This document shows positions 8,311 to 14,956 of a stretch of DNA of 22,710 nucleotides, one piece after another. The stretch covers positions 25,996 through 48,705 of the forward strand of contig DNGI01000034.1 of the NCBI GenBank assembly GCA_003486645.1, in the 5' to 3' direction. Under the pieces are notes generated by a model. That model worked only from the letters and a program-made list of their open reading frames with translations. It did no database searches and had not been told where the DNA came from. Numbering within the stretch: the first letter of the stretch is position 1; every line of letters starts with the position of its first letter. The stretch is from Cyanobacteria bacterium UBA11370. GTDB lineage: Bacteria > Cyanobacteriota > Cyanobacteriia > Cyanobacteriales > Coleofasciculaceae. Made by a program: the position numbers and the translations under genes.

Positions 8311-9410
8311 CAACGTACCTCAATACTTTGGCGCACAGCAGCAGACAATTCTTCTGGAGTGTATTCTACAGGAACTATCTTATCACCCTTCTGACTCAAT
8401 CGAAATAATTTGCCAATTGATTGATCTTCTAATTCATCCAATGCTTCTTGAAAGGCACAGATACAGTCCCAACTATGAGTCGTTGCAAAGACTTGAATAT
8501 TTAATTGCTTTGCCATTTGCAAAACTAAGCGCCACATATCCGTTTGCTTCTCATAGTGAAGACCCGTTTCAATTTCATCTACTAGTAAGACATTATTTTC
8601 GGCGGTAACGGCTGTCATGGATAGGGCGAGAATACGACGCATCCCCTCACCCATGCTACCTAAAGGAATTGGGTGAGGTCGTCCGCGCAGTTTCAGTAAA
8701 ATTCCACTATTAGTAGTTTGGCTACTGGTAAAACTCATGCGTTCTACATCAGGTTCCAAAATTTGGAGTGCTTTAACTAAACTTTCTTCTTTAGGTGTGA
8801 GGGTAATTTGATCCCATAATTTAGCTAGGTAATCAAATCCTATATCTCGAGTCGCAAGCAGAAATTCACATCCCTGAATTGAAGAATTTAAAAGCTGTTT
8901 AGAGGGTTTTGTCGATTTAAAGCTACGCCGTTCAAATGAGCCATCCTGAAATAAAGGAGCCTTCATTTTGAGATCGACTTCATCTTCATCTATCAATATA
9001 AGCTCAAATATAAGCTCAAAGGCTTGATCATTAATTTCAGATACATCCTCAACAATTTGACTAGATTGCGTTATGGGAGCTAGCTGTATTTGGACTGAGA
9101 TAGGTTTATCTTTATGAGATTGAATAAGAATATTTTGTTCAAAGTTAAGTTTATGCTCAGGAAATATATGTGAAATTTGATATTTTTGACTTACCGAATT
9201 TCTATCTCCCAAGGGGGCAATTTCACCCCGGATATCTAGTAGGTCAAGTAAGCGGTGAGGATTACTTTGATCAGCTAACAAATAAACAGCTTCTAGCAAA
9301 CTTGTCTTGCCGCTATTATTCATCCCAACGATCAGATTAACCCGCGCCAAATCGTCGATATGGAAATCTTGAAAGCACCGATAATTATGAATACTAAGAT
9401 CGCGTAACAT
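8310..9410 (-). CDS. OLD-like AAA (AAA_15/AAA_21) ATPase
   Basis: A 366-residue ABC/SMC-related ATPase. N-terminal LSIHNYRCFQDFHIDDLARV (5-24) leads into a Walker A, GMNNSGKTS (29-37). The C-terminal half has a signature-like PLGSMGEGMRR (249-259), Walker B NVLLVDEIETGLH (273-285) with D278/E279, and an H-loop FATTHS (H312). The Y/N-R-C-F opening and GMNNSGKT are typical of OLD, RecF-like and PARIS AriA ATPases. The start at 9410 is chosen because GGAGGG (9415-9420) lies four bases upstream and the protein then begins at the family's usual MLRDL-type N-terminus; an upstream in-frame ATG at 9458 has no such support. It is translationally coupled to the DUF3226 gene. The middle (about 70-240) is the variable insert expected in these families and is not recognisable further. 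A defence role is likely but unproven. Confidence 0.85.
   Translation of the reverse strand: MLRDLSIHNYRCFQDFHIDDLARVNLIVGMNNSGKTSLLEAVYLLADQSNPHRLLDLLDIRGEIAPLGDRNSVSQKYQISHIFPEHKLNFEQNILIQSHKDKPISVQIQLAPITQSSQIVEDVSEINDQAFELIFELILIDEDEVDLKMKAPLFQDGSFERRSFKSTKPSKQLLNSSIQGCEFLLATRDIGFDYLAKLWDQITLTPKEESLVKALQILEPDVERMSFTSSQTTNSGILLKLRGRPHPIPLGSMGEGMRRILALSMTAVTAENNVLLVDEIETGLHYEKQTDMWRLVLQMAKQLNIQVFATTHSWDCICAFQEALDELEDQSIGKLFRLSQKGDKIVPVEYTPEELSAAVRQSIEVR
8995..9018. repeat. 12-bp perfect tandem duplication inside the AAA ATPase gene
   Basis: The unit AATATAAGCTCA occurs twice head-to-tail (8995-9006 and 9007-9018). It adds four codons and gives the local protein repeat FELI-FELI in the variable insert of the ATPase. 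Confidence 0.95.
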
Positions 9411-9536
9411 CAAGCCCTCCAGTATAGAAGACGTTATTATCTCCCATATTAGAGGCAATTGGCTGCTGGATGCGGCTCAAGGCTAAGAAAAGGAGGAGGC
9501 GATCGCACTCAGTGTTAACTCTACTAAATTTTTATA

Positions 9537-9562
9537 GGGAAAAGGAGTCTTGTCCCTTTCCC
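9537..9562 (-). terminator. Strong hairpin, probable terminator of the small upstream ORF
   Basis: On the minus strand GGGAAAGGGA, loop CAAGAC, TCCTTTTCCC form a ten-base-pair stem with one G-T wobble. It is followed by TATAAAAATTT, which is only moderately T-rich. It sits between the stop of the small ORF (9591) and the ATPase gene. A plus-strand or RNA-processing role cannot be excluded. Confidence 0.45.
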
Positions 9563-9590
9563 ACTTGACCCGTTGCCGCTTGTTTTGAAT

Positions 9591-9761
9591 TCATTGGAAA
9601 GCCGCTATAACCTCTTGATCTTGAGTCATTTGCGGCTGCATTACTTCTTCTTGATAAGTGTTGTTGAATCCTCCTATCGAAGCAAGATTGACGATCAAAA
9701 GGAAGGTGACGAGTACAAAGGTGGACTCTAGGAAAACTGGAAAAGTAATATTACGTTTCAT
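9591..9761 (-). CDS. Possible small single-span membrane protein
   Basis: A 56-residue ORF from ATG 9761. It has a short basic N-terminus (MKRN), one hydrophobic stretch (about 8-30, ending VTFLLIVNLASIGGF), and an acidic/Gln-rich tail (QEEVMQPQMTQDQ). AGGG lies seven bases upstream of this ATG; an upstream in-frame ATG at 9791 would add ten residues without a better context. A strong hairpin follows its stop. These features fit a real small inner or thylakoid membrane protein, but I recognise no family and the evidence is only positional. The remainder of 9762-10047 shows no convincing gene: an opposite-strand frame (9658-10026) has no ribosome-binding site and unlikely composition. Confidence 0.45.
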   Translation of the reverse strand: MKRNITFPVFLESTFVLVTFLLIVNLASIGGFNNTYQEEVMQPQMTQDQEVIAAFQ

Positions 9762-10047
9762 ACAAACACCCTTGCTTGATAAAGGTAACATAGTTTGTCT
9801 AATTGGCTTACTAGAGTGCTTTTCAATAGGCTTTGATCAGCTTATTTTCACCAACCCTAACAGCCTTACTTTGTATAATGCAAGAGATTTTCTGGGTTTG
9901 ACAGTACCTTTAGGGAGACTTTTGGCAATGAGTATTTTTGCTAATTCTTTTCCTGAGATAGAGATGTTCTCTTTTCAGTCTCTCCTTAGAAGCACTCAGT
10001 TACTCAACTGCATACTCCTTAAGTAGAAACTACCTTATAAAGAAGAA

Positions 10048-10080
10048 ACCGCACAACCCTGTTGTTTGAAGTCGTGCGGT
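10048..10080 (-). terminator. Rho-independent terminator of the desaturase gene
   Basis: Arms ACCGCAC (10048-10054) and GTGCGGT (10074-10080) pair perfectly. An inner ACAAC/GTTGT pair can stack as an alternative small stem. Read on the minus strand, the stem is followed by TTTCTTCTTT, so it suits termination downstream of the minus-strand desaturase (stop at 10169). Confidence 0.65.
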
Positions 10081-10168
10081 AAAAATTAATTTTTTAGAGT
10101 TTTATTCAATTGCTAGTCTGACTTGACAAAGATGCCACTCACTCAAGAAGCGATAACCTCCACAGTCC

Positions 10169-11017
10169 CTAGGCTGCACTTTTCGGAGGCATGACCACCC
10201 TTTTCGCTAAACCCAAACTTCTGAGAAGTTGAATTGACCACCAAGTCATATCAATTTCCCACCATTGCCGTCCGGCTGGAGCTACATTGGGATGAGCGTG
10301 ATGGTTATTATGCCAACCTTCTCCATAGGTTATAATAGCTGCCCACCAGAGATTGCGCGAACCATCATTCACCTCATAGGTTTGATAACCGAATAGATGA
10401 GTTGCAGAATTAATTAACCACGTGCTGTGCCACAAAAACACGGCTCTGACAAACATTCCCCAGATGACAAAAGGCCATCCTCCCAATACATACAACAACA
10501 AACCAATGGGAATCTGAAGCAATAAGAAGTTGCGATCGAGCCAGCGATAATAGGGATTTTTTGCCAAATCAGGGGCGTATTTATGATAAGTTTCGTAATC
10601 AAAAAATTCGGGTCTTTGATAGAACAACCAAAGCATATGACTCCACCAAAAACCCCTTTGTGCTGAGTATGGGTCTTTGAGTTCATTTTCTGGATTAGCA
10701 TGGTGTTGTCGATGACCTGCTACCCAAAAAATTGGACCTCCTTGGAAGGCAAAAGCGCCTATCGTGGCAATGATATATTCTAACCACTTGGGCACTAAAA
10801 AACTGCGATGGGTCAAAAGTCGGTGATACCCTAAACAGATACCAATGCTACCAAATAACCAGTGGAGAAATAGGGTAACAAGCAGCGCTGACCAGGAGAA
10901 AAACCAAGGAGCCAGCATGGCTAAAGCGTGAATTGTAGCGAAAAACCCCACACTAGCCCAGTGGAGTTTCAGGGGAGGGTGGATTTCTACGACTGCCGCA
11001 GGTGAGTTGTTGGTCAT
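10169..11017 (-). CDS. desC: Acyl-lipid / acyl-CoA delta-9-type fatty acid desaturase
   Basis: A 282-residue membrane di-iron desaturase. It shows the three histidine boxes of the family: HRLLTH (65-70), HRQHH (102-106) and HNNHH (236-240), with paired membrane helices at about 22-62 and 150-200. The sequence between the boxes (GGPIFWVAGHRQHH, DPYSAQRGFWWSHMLW, EGWHNNHHAHP) is typical of the stearoyl delta-9 class, which puts the first double bond into membrane glycerolipid acyl chains in cyanobacteria. The longest frame starts at a TTG (11047) that lies inside a palindromic operator. The ATG at 11017 with AGAAG upstream is a better start. It diverges from a TetR-type regulator, with two copies of a palindrome between them, so it is probably a repression target. 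Cyanobacteria often have more than one desC; I cannot say which this is. Confidence 0.88.
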   Translation of the reverse strand: MTNNSPAAVVEIHPPLKLHWASVGFFATIHALAMLAPWFFSWSALLVTLFLHWLFGSIGICLGYHRLLTHRSFLVPKWLEYIIATIGAFAFQGGPIFWVAGHRQHHANPENELKDPYSAQRGFWWSHMLWLFYQRPEFFDYETYHKYAPDLAKNPYYRWLDRNFLLLQIPIGLLLYVLGGWPFVIWGMFVRAVFLWHSTWLINSATHLFGYQTYEVNDGSRNLWWAAIITYGEGWHNNHHAHPNVAPAGRQWWEIDMTWWSIQLLRSLGLAKRVVMPPKSAA

Positions 11018-11042
11018 AAATCTTCTTTCGTGGGCATTCAAA

Positions 11043-11059
11043 TGCAAGTAGTACTTGCA
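11043..11059. promoter_or_regulatory. TetR-type operator candidate 1 (perfect palindrome)
   Basis: TGCAAGTA, a central G, then TACTTGCA form a perfect 17-base palindrome. It lies 26 bp upstream of the desC ATG and 61 bp upstream of the regulator ATG. Length and symmetry fit a TetR-family dimer site. Confidence 0.7.
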
Positions 11060-11090
11060 CTTTATTTAGCCTAACATGACAATGCCTCAA

Positions 11091-11107
11091 TGCAAGTGTC
11101 ACTTACA
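11091..11107. promoter_or_regulatory. TetR-type operator candidate 2 (one mismatch)
   Basis: TGCAAGTG, a central T, then CACTTACA repeats the same half-site as candidate 1, with one arm mismatch. The centres are 48 bp apart. It ends 13 bp before the preferred ATG of the regulator gene, a good position for autorepression. It would lie within coding sequence only if the earlier start at 11076 were used. Confidence 0.65.
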
Positions 11108-11120
11108 TTTTTTTAAGCTT

Positions 11121-12344
11121 ATGTCTCGAACCAGTTCTGAAACACGAGCGCGTTTGATTAGAGCAGCGCTTGAGTTGTTTAGCGCTCAGGGCGTTACCGA
11201 GACGACAACAAAGCAGATTGCTGAATTAGCGCAGGTCAATGAAGTGACGCTGTTCCGCCAGTTTGGTAGCAAGCAGGGATTACTTTTGGCGGTGATTGAA
11301 GATTCGGGGATATTTAGTCGCTTGGGTGAATTATTGCGATCGCAAGTGAATCATACCACGAATGTGCAACAAGCTCTCAAAAATTACGGGCGCGATCGCC
11401 TACAGACTCTCGAACAGATTCCCGAATTGCTCCGTTCGGTGGTGGGTGAAGCGGGGAAATACACGGTTGAAAATCGTCAGGCGCTGGGACGAGGGGTTAC
11501 TCAAGCAAATCGGGATGTTGCTCACTATTTAGCCACTGTGATTGAACGCGATCGCTTGGTGATGCGTTTACCGGCTGAAAAATTAGCAAGTTTACTCAAT
11601 GGGATGTTGTTCGGGTATTTGGTAATTGAATTGACGAGTGAATTTCAGGAACTTTGGGAGGATCGAGAAGATTTCTTAGACCATTTAGTACAACTTTTTT
11701 TATACGGAGCTGTATCAACATTAACTGAATCTTCAATTGACTCGATCACTGAAACCATTACCTCTGAAAATGTGGCTGATTTATCGGCTTCTTTAGTGCA
11801 TTCAATTCTGCGACAAGCAAAAAAACGCGGATTGCGGGATTATGCTCTCGCTTATGTCCTGTTTGGTACGGGTTTGTTGCCTCAAGAAATTGTTGCGTTA
11901 GAACGTCAACACCAAATTAGTGATGCGCTTCAGCATTTATTACAGGTTACTAAAGGTGCAGTCCGACAAGTACCTGTAAATCAGTGGATTATGGGAAAAC
12001 GTTATGGTTCTTATACTCATAATCCTTTGATGCAATGGTTAAAAAGTCGTAAGGATCGACAGTCAGCCATGTTTCTAAATGATAAGGGAGGACGAATGTC
12101 AGAGGATGAGTTAGTGATAGCTTGGCAAGGATTTACTTCAGGGTTGTTAACGCCTAATAATCAACCCCTTTTTATTGAGCAAGCGCGACAAACGTGGTGT
12201 GTGGAAATGTTGATGAGGGGGATTGATTTAGAAGATTTAAGTATTCTTAGTGGTTGGGACATTACCCAGTTAGAACCCTTTGCACAGAGAGCAAAAGAAA
12301 AAGCGGCTTTGGAGAGAGCGTTGCGTGTGGATCAGAGAGGATAA
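11121..12344 (+). CDS. TetR/AcrR regulator with a C-terminal inactive tyrosine-recombinase-like domain
   Basis: A 407-residue protein, about twice the normal TetR length. Residues about 6-52 are a classic TetR helix-turn-helix (ARLIRAALELFSAQGVTETT, then QVNEVTLFRQFGSKQGLL). Residues about 60-200 look like a TetR ligand/dimer domain. After a linker, residues 231-261 (RGLRDYALAYVLFGTGLLPQ and onward) and 353-390 (EQARQTWCVEMLMRG, then DLEDLSILSGWD) follow the spacing of a phage-integrase catalytic domain (RDxALxxLLxxTGLRxxE, HxLRHTxxxxLxxxGxDLxxIxxLLGH). The catalytic set is mostly lost: Arg I becomes Leu, the HxxR His becomes Glu, only the second Arg is kept, LGH becomes SGW, and the nucleophile position holds Phe. 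The ATG at 11121 is preferred to 11076, since it begins MSRTSSETR and leaves both operator palindromes upstream. It probably represses itself and desC. Confidence 0.75.
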   Translation: MSRTSSETRARLIRAALELFSAQGVTETTTKQIAELAQVNEVTLFRQFGSKQGLLLAVIEDSGIFSRLGELLRSQVNHTTNVQQALKNYGRDRLQTLEQIPELLRSVVGEAGKYTVENRQALGRGVTQANRDVAHYLATVIERDRLVMRLPAEKLASLLNGMLFGYLVIELTSEFQELWEDREDFLDHLVQLFLYGAVSTLTESSIDSITETITSENVADLSASLVHSILRQAKKRGLRDYALAYVLFGTGLLPQEIVALERQHQISDALQHLLQVTKGAVRQVPVNQWIMGKRYGSYTHNPLMQWLKSRKDRQSAMFLNDKGGRMSEDELVIAWQGFTSGLLTPNNQPLFIEQARQTWCVEMLMRGIDLEDLSILSGWDITQLEPFAQRAKEKAALERALRVDQRG

Positions 12345-12421
12345 TAGAGAGTGGGGAGAGGGGAGAACTATGTAGCAGGAATTTAGGAAAACGGTATAAC
12401 ACCGAACAGCTAATGAGGATA

Positions 12422-13096
12422 TTAGATATTCAAGCGGTTGCGGACGAGGGTTTCTGTCATATTAGCTAACCGATCTAACTTAGCTTTCTTTTCAGTGGCA
12501 CTTTTTTCATAGTTTTGCTTGCGTTCTAATGCTGCACGCGCTAAATCTTCTCGATTTTGTTTCAGTGCTTGAATGGCTACTTTTTGCCAAATGTTCATTT
12601 CACGAACAGCGTGATTGTACTCTGGTTGAAGAGTATCCCAAATAACTTTAATATCCGCTAATGCTTGGTTCAATAACTGTGCCGCTTTTTCTTTGTTTCC
12701 TTCTTCAATAGCTCGTTTAATGGGTTCATACAACTTATCGGTATTCATCTGATCGATAACTGGAACGAAATCTTTAATTTGCTGACTGTAACTGACTCCA
12801 GTTTTACACCAAGTTGCCAAGTGTTCACAGTTATTGAAAAGTAAGTTATAGTTCCGTTCCCCTAATCTACTTTTGGCGCGTTGAATGACCACATCAGGGA
12901 TAAAACAGGTTGGGTATTGCTTAACATAAATTTTATTGCCTCTGGCAAACGTAGTTAAGGATGTGCGTTCAATTGTTTCACTGGGTTTGCGATAATGAAT
13001 AACCGTCCCGTCTCCACAGTCAATCCCATGATGTTCGTAGACTCCCTGAAGGTTAAGTAATTCTCTATGAACGTAAAGTTGATCGCCTCGTGCCAT
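12422..13096 (-). CDS. LRAT-domain (NlpC/P60 superfamily) protein with a PspA-like C-terminal coil
   Basis: A 224-residue protein. The N-terminal half is an LRAT/H-REV107-like papain-fold domain: YEHHGIDCGDGTVIHY (20-35) has the catalytic His (H22) and, twelve residues later, the second His (H34), and NNCEHLATWC (88-97) carries the nucleophile C90. In eukaryotes these domains act as phospholipase/acyltransferases at membranes. The C-terminal half (about 115-224) is helical and charged. WQKVAIQALKQNREDLARAA (170-189), ending in ALERKQNYEK, closely resembles the PspA/IM30 (Vipp1) coiled coil, where W..A..AL..GREDLAR.AL..K is the family signature. Only one such segment is present. The ATG at 13096 has GAGG five bases upstream, better than the ATG at 13111. 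Lipid or membrane-stress function is inferred from the two domains. Confidence 0.75.
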   Translation of the reverse strand: MARGDQLYVHRELLNLQGVYEHHGIDCGDGTVIHYRKPSETIERTSLTTFARGNKIYVKQYPTCFIPDVVIQRAKSRLGERNYNLLFNNCEHLATWCKTGVSYSQQIKDFVPVIDQMNTDKLYEPIKRAIEEGNKEKAAQLLNQALADIKVIWDTLQPEYNHAVREMNIWQKVAIQALKQNREDLARAALERKQNYEKSATEKKAKLDRLANMTETLVRNRLNI

Positions 13097-13129
13097 AATT
13101 ACCTCACTCATCTAAACAATACGGCAGCT

Positions 13130-13176
13130 TTCAGTAATCAGCAGTCAGCCATCAGCAGGAAAAGCAGCTTACTGAA
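13130..13176. repeat. Inverted repeat with TCAGCAG-type heptamers
   Basis: TTCAGTAA (13130-13137) and TTACTGAA (13169-13176) are exact reverse complements. The 31-base loop contains several variants of TCAGCAG/CAGTCAG. Such intergenic repeats are common in cyanobacterial genomes. Confidence 0.6.
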
Positions 13177-13314
13177 TGACCAAGGGATTCCAGTAAAATT
13201 CAATGGCTCGTGGAACCAATAGCGCTCACCAGTAATACCCTCAAAGGTGATAAAATTGGAACTGTAGATGGGCATAGATGATTTAGCTACAAATTGGTTA
13301 TTTGGGGATTTCAT
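13138..13314 (-). CDS. Possible 58-residue hypothetical protein or 3'-truncated gene
   Basis: A minus-strand ATG frame of 58 codons that is too short for standard ORF cut-offs. It reads MKSPNNQFVAKSSMPIYSSN and continues through FEGITGERYWFHEPLNF and GIPWSFSKL. The composition (aromatics, GERYW, no rare-codon runs) looks like protein rather than noise. The last codons run into the intergenic repeat that ends it, suggesting a truncated 3' end. No Shine-Dalgarno is visible. It lies 41 bp upstream of the LRAT gene on the same strand. I recognise no family. Confidence 0.35.
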   Translation of the reverse strand: MKSPNNQFVAKSSMPIYSSNFITFEGITGERYWFHEPLNFTGIPWSFSKLLFLLMADC

Positions 13315-13350
13315 TTTTAATTAAATCATAACGGATAGCAGGATTAAATT

Positions 13351-13989
13351 ATGTTATTGGAATTAAGAAAGTTGAGTGTGCCACCCGGCGATCGTCTGTT
13401 AATTAAAGATGTAAGTTGGCAGGAATTTGAACAAATTCTAGAGGAATTGGGGGAACATCGGTCAGCACGACTTTGTTATAGCGATCGCACCTTAGAAATT
13501 ATGACTCCTCTGTTTACCCATGAAAATTCCAAGGTGCTGATTGGGGACTTTGTGAAAGTCTTACTGAATGAACTAGAATTAGATTATGAACCGTCTGGTT
13601 CCACTACATTTAAAAACCAGCAGATGGCACAGGGGGTGGAGCCTGATGAATCATTTTATATCCAACATTGCCAAGCGATTCGCGGAAAAGAACGGATAGA
13701 TTTAACCGTTGATCCGCCTCCAGATTTAGCGATTGAGATTGATATTACTTCGCGGACTCAATTTGATAATTATCAGCGTTTGGGTGTGCCTGAATTGTGG
13801 CGGTACAACGGACAGCGTTTGCAAATTAATGTGTTGCAGGATGGCAAATATATAGACTCGGAGGTGAGTCCTACCTTTCCAAATTTTATCTTAATTGATA
13901 AAATTCCTCAATTGCTGAAGGAAAGCAAACAGGTTGGTAGCGCTCAAGTATTGAGGCAGTTTCGATTTTGGGTAAGAGAACAGATTTAA
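13351..13989 (+). CDS. Uma2 family (DUF820) PD-(D/E)XK nuclease-like protein
   Basis: A 212-residue protein of the size usual for Uma2. VSWQEFEQILEELGEHRSAR (21-40) is the standard N-terminal helix region. LEIMTPLFTHE (48-58) precedes the core. GVEPDESFYI (95-104) carries the first acidic residues (E97, D99), and PPDLAIEIDITS (123-134) the D-x-x-x-E-x-D strand of a PD-(D/E)XK-type fold. DNYQRLGVPELWRY (139-152) is the family's third conserved block. These proteins are highly expanded in cyanobacteria and their role is unclear; restriction or transposon-related functions are proposed. The gene runs convergently towards the DUF4058 gene with 32 bp between their stops. The family call is reliable; activity is not established. 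Confidence 0.88.
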   Translation: MLLELRKLSVPPGDRLLIKDVSWQEFEQILEELGEHRSARLCYSDRTLEIMTPLFTHENSKVLIGDFVKVLLNELELDYEPSGSTTFKNQQMAQGVEPDESFYIQHCQAIRGKERIDLTVDPPPDLAIEIDITSRTQFDNYQRLGVPELWRYNGQRLQINVLQDGKYIDSEVSPTFPNFILIDKIPQLLKESKQVGSAQVLRQFRFWVREQI

Positions 13990-14021
13990 TTAGACATAGG
14001 AACATAGCTATGATTATGGTC

Positions 14022-14819
14022 TCAACTATCAATATAGTGGCTCAATAGTGTTTGCATCCACTTGGTATCATCTTCTGATAAAGTAGGTGGCGGTGGGGGT
14101 TGGCTGTAATCAATTGATAAATCATAAGCCGCCTCATCATAAATATCAGCTAAAACCTGTGGAAGTTCCAGTGGTACATCGGGGTCAGGAGAACGTAAAG
14201 GGACTGGAATAATAGGTAAAGAATCTTGCAATTTTAACGGCCATACTTCCATCATTCCAGATTGCGAACGAGTTAGGGCGATCGCATAAGGAACATCCGG
14301 CATACGGGGATGTGCAAAGGGTCGAGTTCCCCGACGCAGTAGATCCAATTCTATTAAGTGAACACCTGCTTGGTAAAGGCGCTGGCGCTTTTGACGATAC
14401 GCACTTAAACCCGGTTCGCGCTTATTAACAGGAGAAAGAATTTCAATACAGGTAACTAGAATATTTTTGGCCGTATCTCGAATTTCAATACTAACAAGGC
14501 GAACAGAAACAGGTTGGAAAACTGGAAGGGTTAAGGGTGCAGGGGTAACAGATACAGAACTGGAAATAGCATGAGGAAATAGGTTTTCAGCCACTTCACC
14601 TCGTTGTGTCACCCGCATCACTTCAACATCAGGGTATAGAATACCAATTTCACTTTCTGGAAGGCTATCTTCAACAACATAAACTTCAAGTCGTGCTGTA
14701 TAGCGGGGTCGCAATTTAGGCGTTAATTGCTGCCGAATCTTACTCGCTAAAGCATTGTGGACATCTGACCAGAGATACCCCTCAAGGTAGGGATTCATGC
14801 CTGGAAATGGCGATCGCAT
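14022..14819 (-). CDS. DUF4058 family protein
   Basis: A 265-residue protein beginning MRSPFPGMNPYLEG, the conserved N-terminus of DUF4058, followed by WSDVHNALASKIRQQLTPKL. The mid-part has VSIEIRDTAKNILVTCIEIL and SPVNKREPG, matching the acidic/Lys core that places this family near the PD-(D/E)XK nuclease-like proteins. Then VHLIELDLLRRGTRP follows. The start codon is embedded in a HIP1 octamer (ATGCGATCGC), a common feature of this abundant cyanobacterial family. It faces the Uma2 gene tail-to-tail. Function is unknown; no membrane segment or signal peptide is visible. Confidence 0.9.
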   Translation of the reverse strand: MRSPFPGMNPYLEGYLWSDVHNALASKIRQQLTPKLRPRYTARLEVYVVEDSLPESEIGILYPDVEVMRVTQRGEVAENLFPHAISSSVSVTPAPLTLPVFQPVSVRLVSIEIRDTAKNILVTCIEILSPVNKREPGLSAYRQKRQRLYQAGVHLIELDLLRRGTRPFAHPRMPDVPYAIALTRSQSGMMEVWPLKLQDSLPIIPVPLRSPDPDVPLELPQVLADIYDEAAYDLSIDYSQPPPPPTLSEDDTKWMQTLLSHYIDS

Positions 14820-14910
14820 AAAGTTCTAACTACTTTTAAATATTAATGATTTTAGTCCATCTACTCGTCACCTATTGTAAACGCGGATGCACGGACTAAA
14901 ACAACTAAAA

Positions 14911-14955
14911 CATCCGCTACATCCGCTACCAAATCCGCTGCCAAATCTGCCGCTA
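14911..14955. repeat. Degenerate ATCCGCT tandem repeat next to the hcp stop codon
   Basis: Two exact copies of CATCCGCTA (14911-14928) are followed by CCAAATCCGCTG and CCAAATCTGCCGCTA. This gives four units sharing the core ATCCGCT or a variant, ending one base before the hcp stop codon. Confidence 0.7.
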
Positions 14956-14956
14956 C

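Noticed and set aside
6947..9410. Prophage suggested by the endolysin-like gene
   Set aside because: No integrase, holin, capsid, tail or repressor genes nearby, and the muramidase has a membrane anchor.
9658..10026. Plus-strand frame of 122 codons over the gene-poor region
   Set aside because: No ribosome-binding site, no recognisable domain, antisense to a better small ORF and overlapping its promoter region.
11121..12344. Active integrase or mobile element marker
   Set aside because: Catalytic Tyr, first Arg and both His positions are replaced, no att-like repeats flank the gene, and the N-terminus is a TetR HTH.
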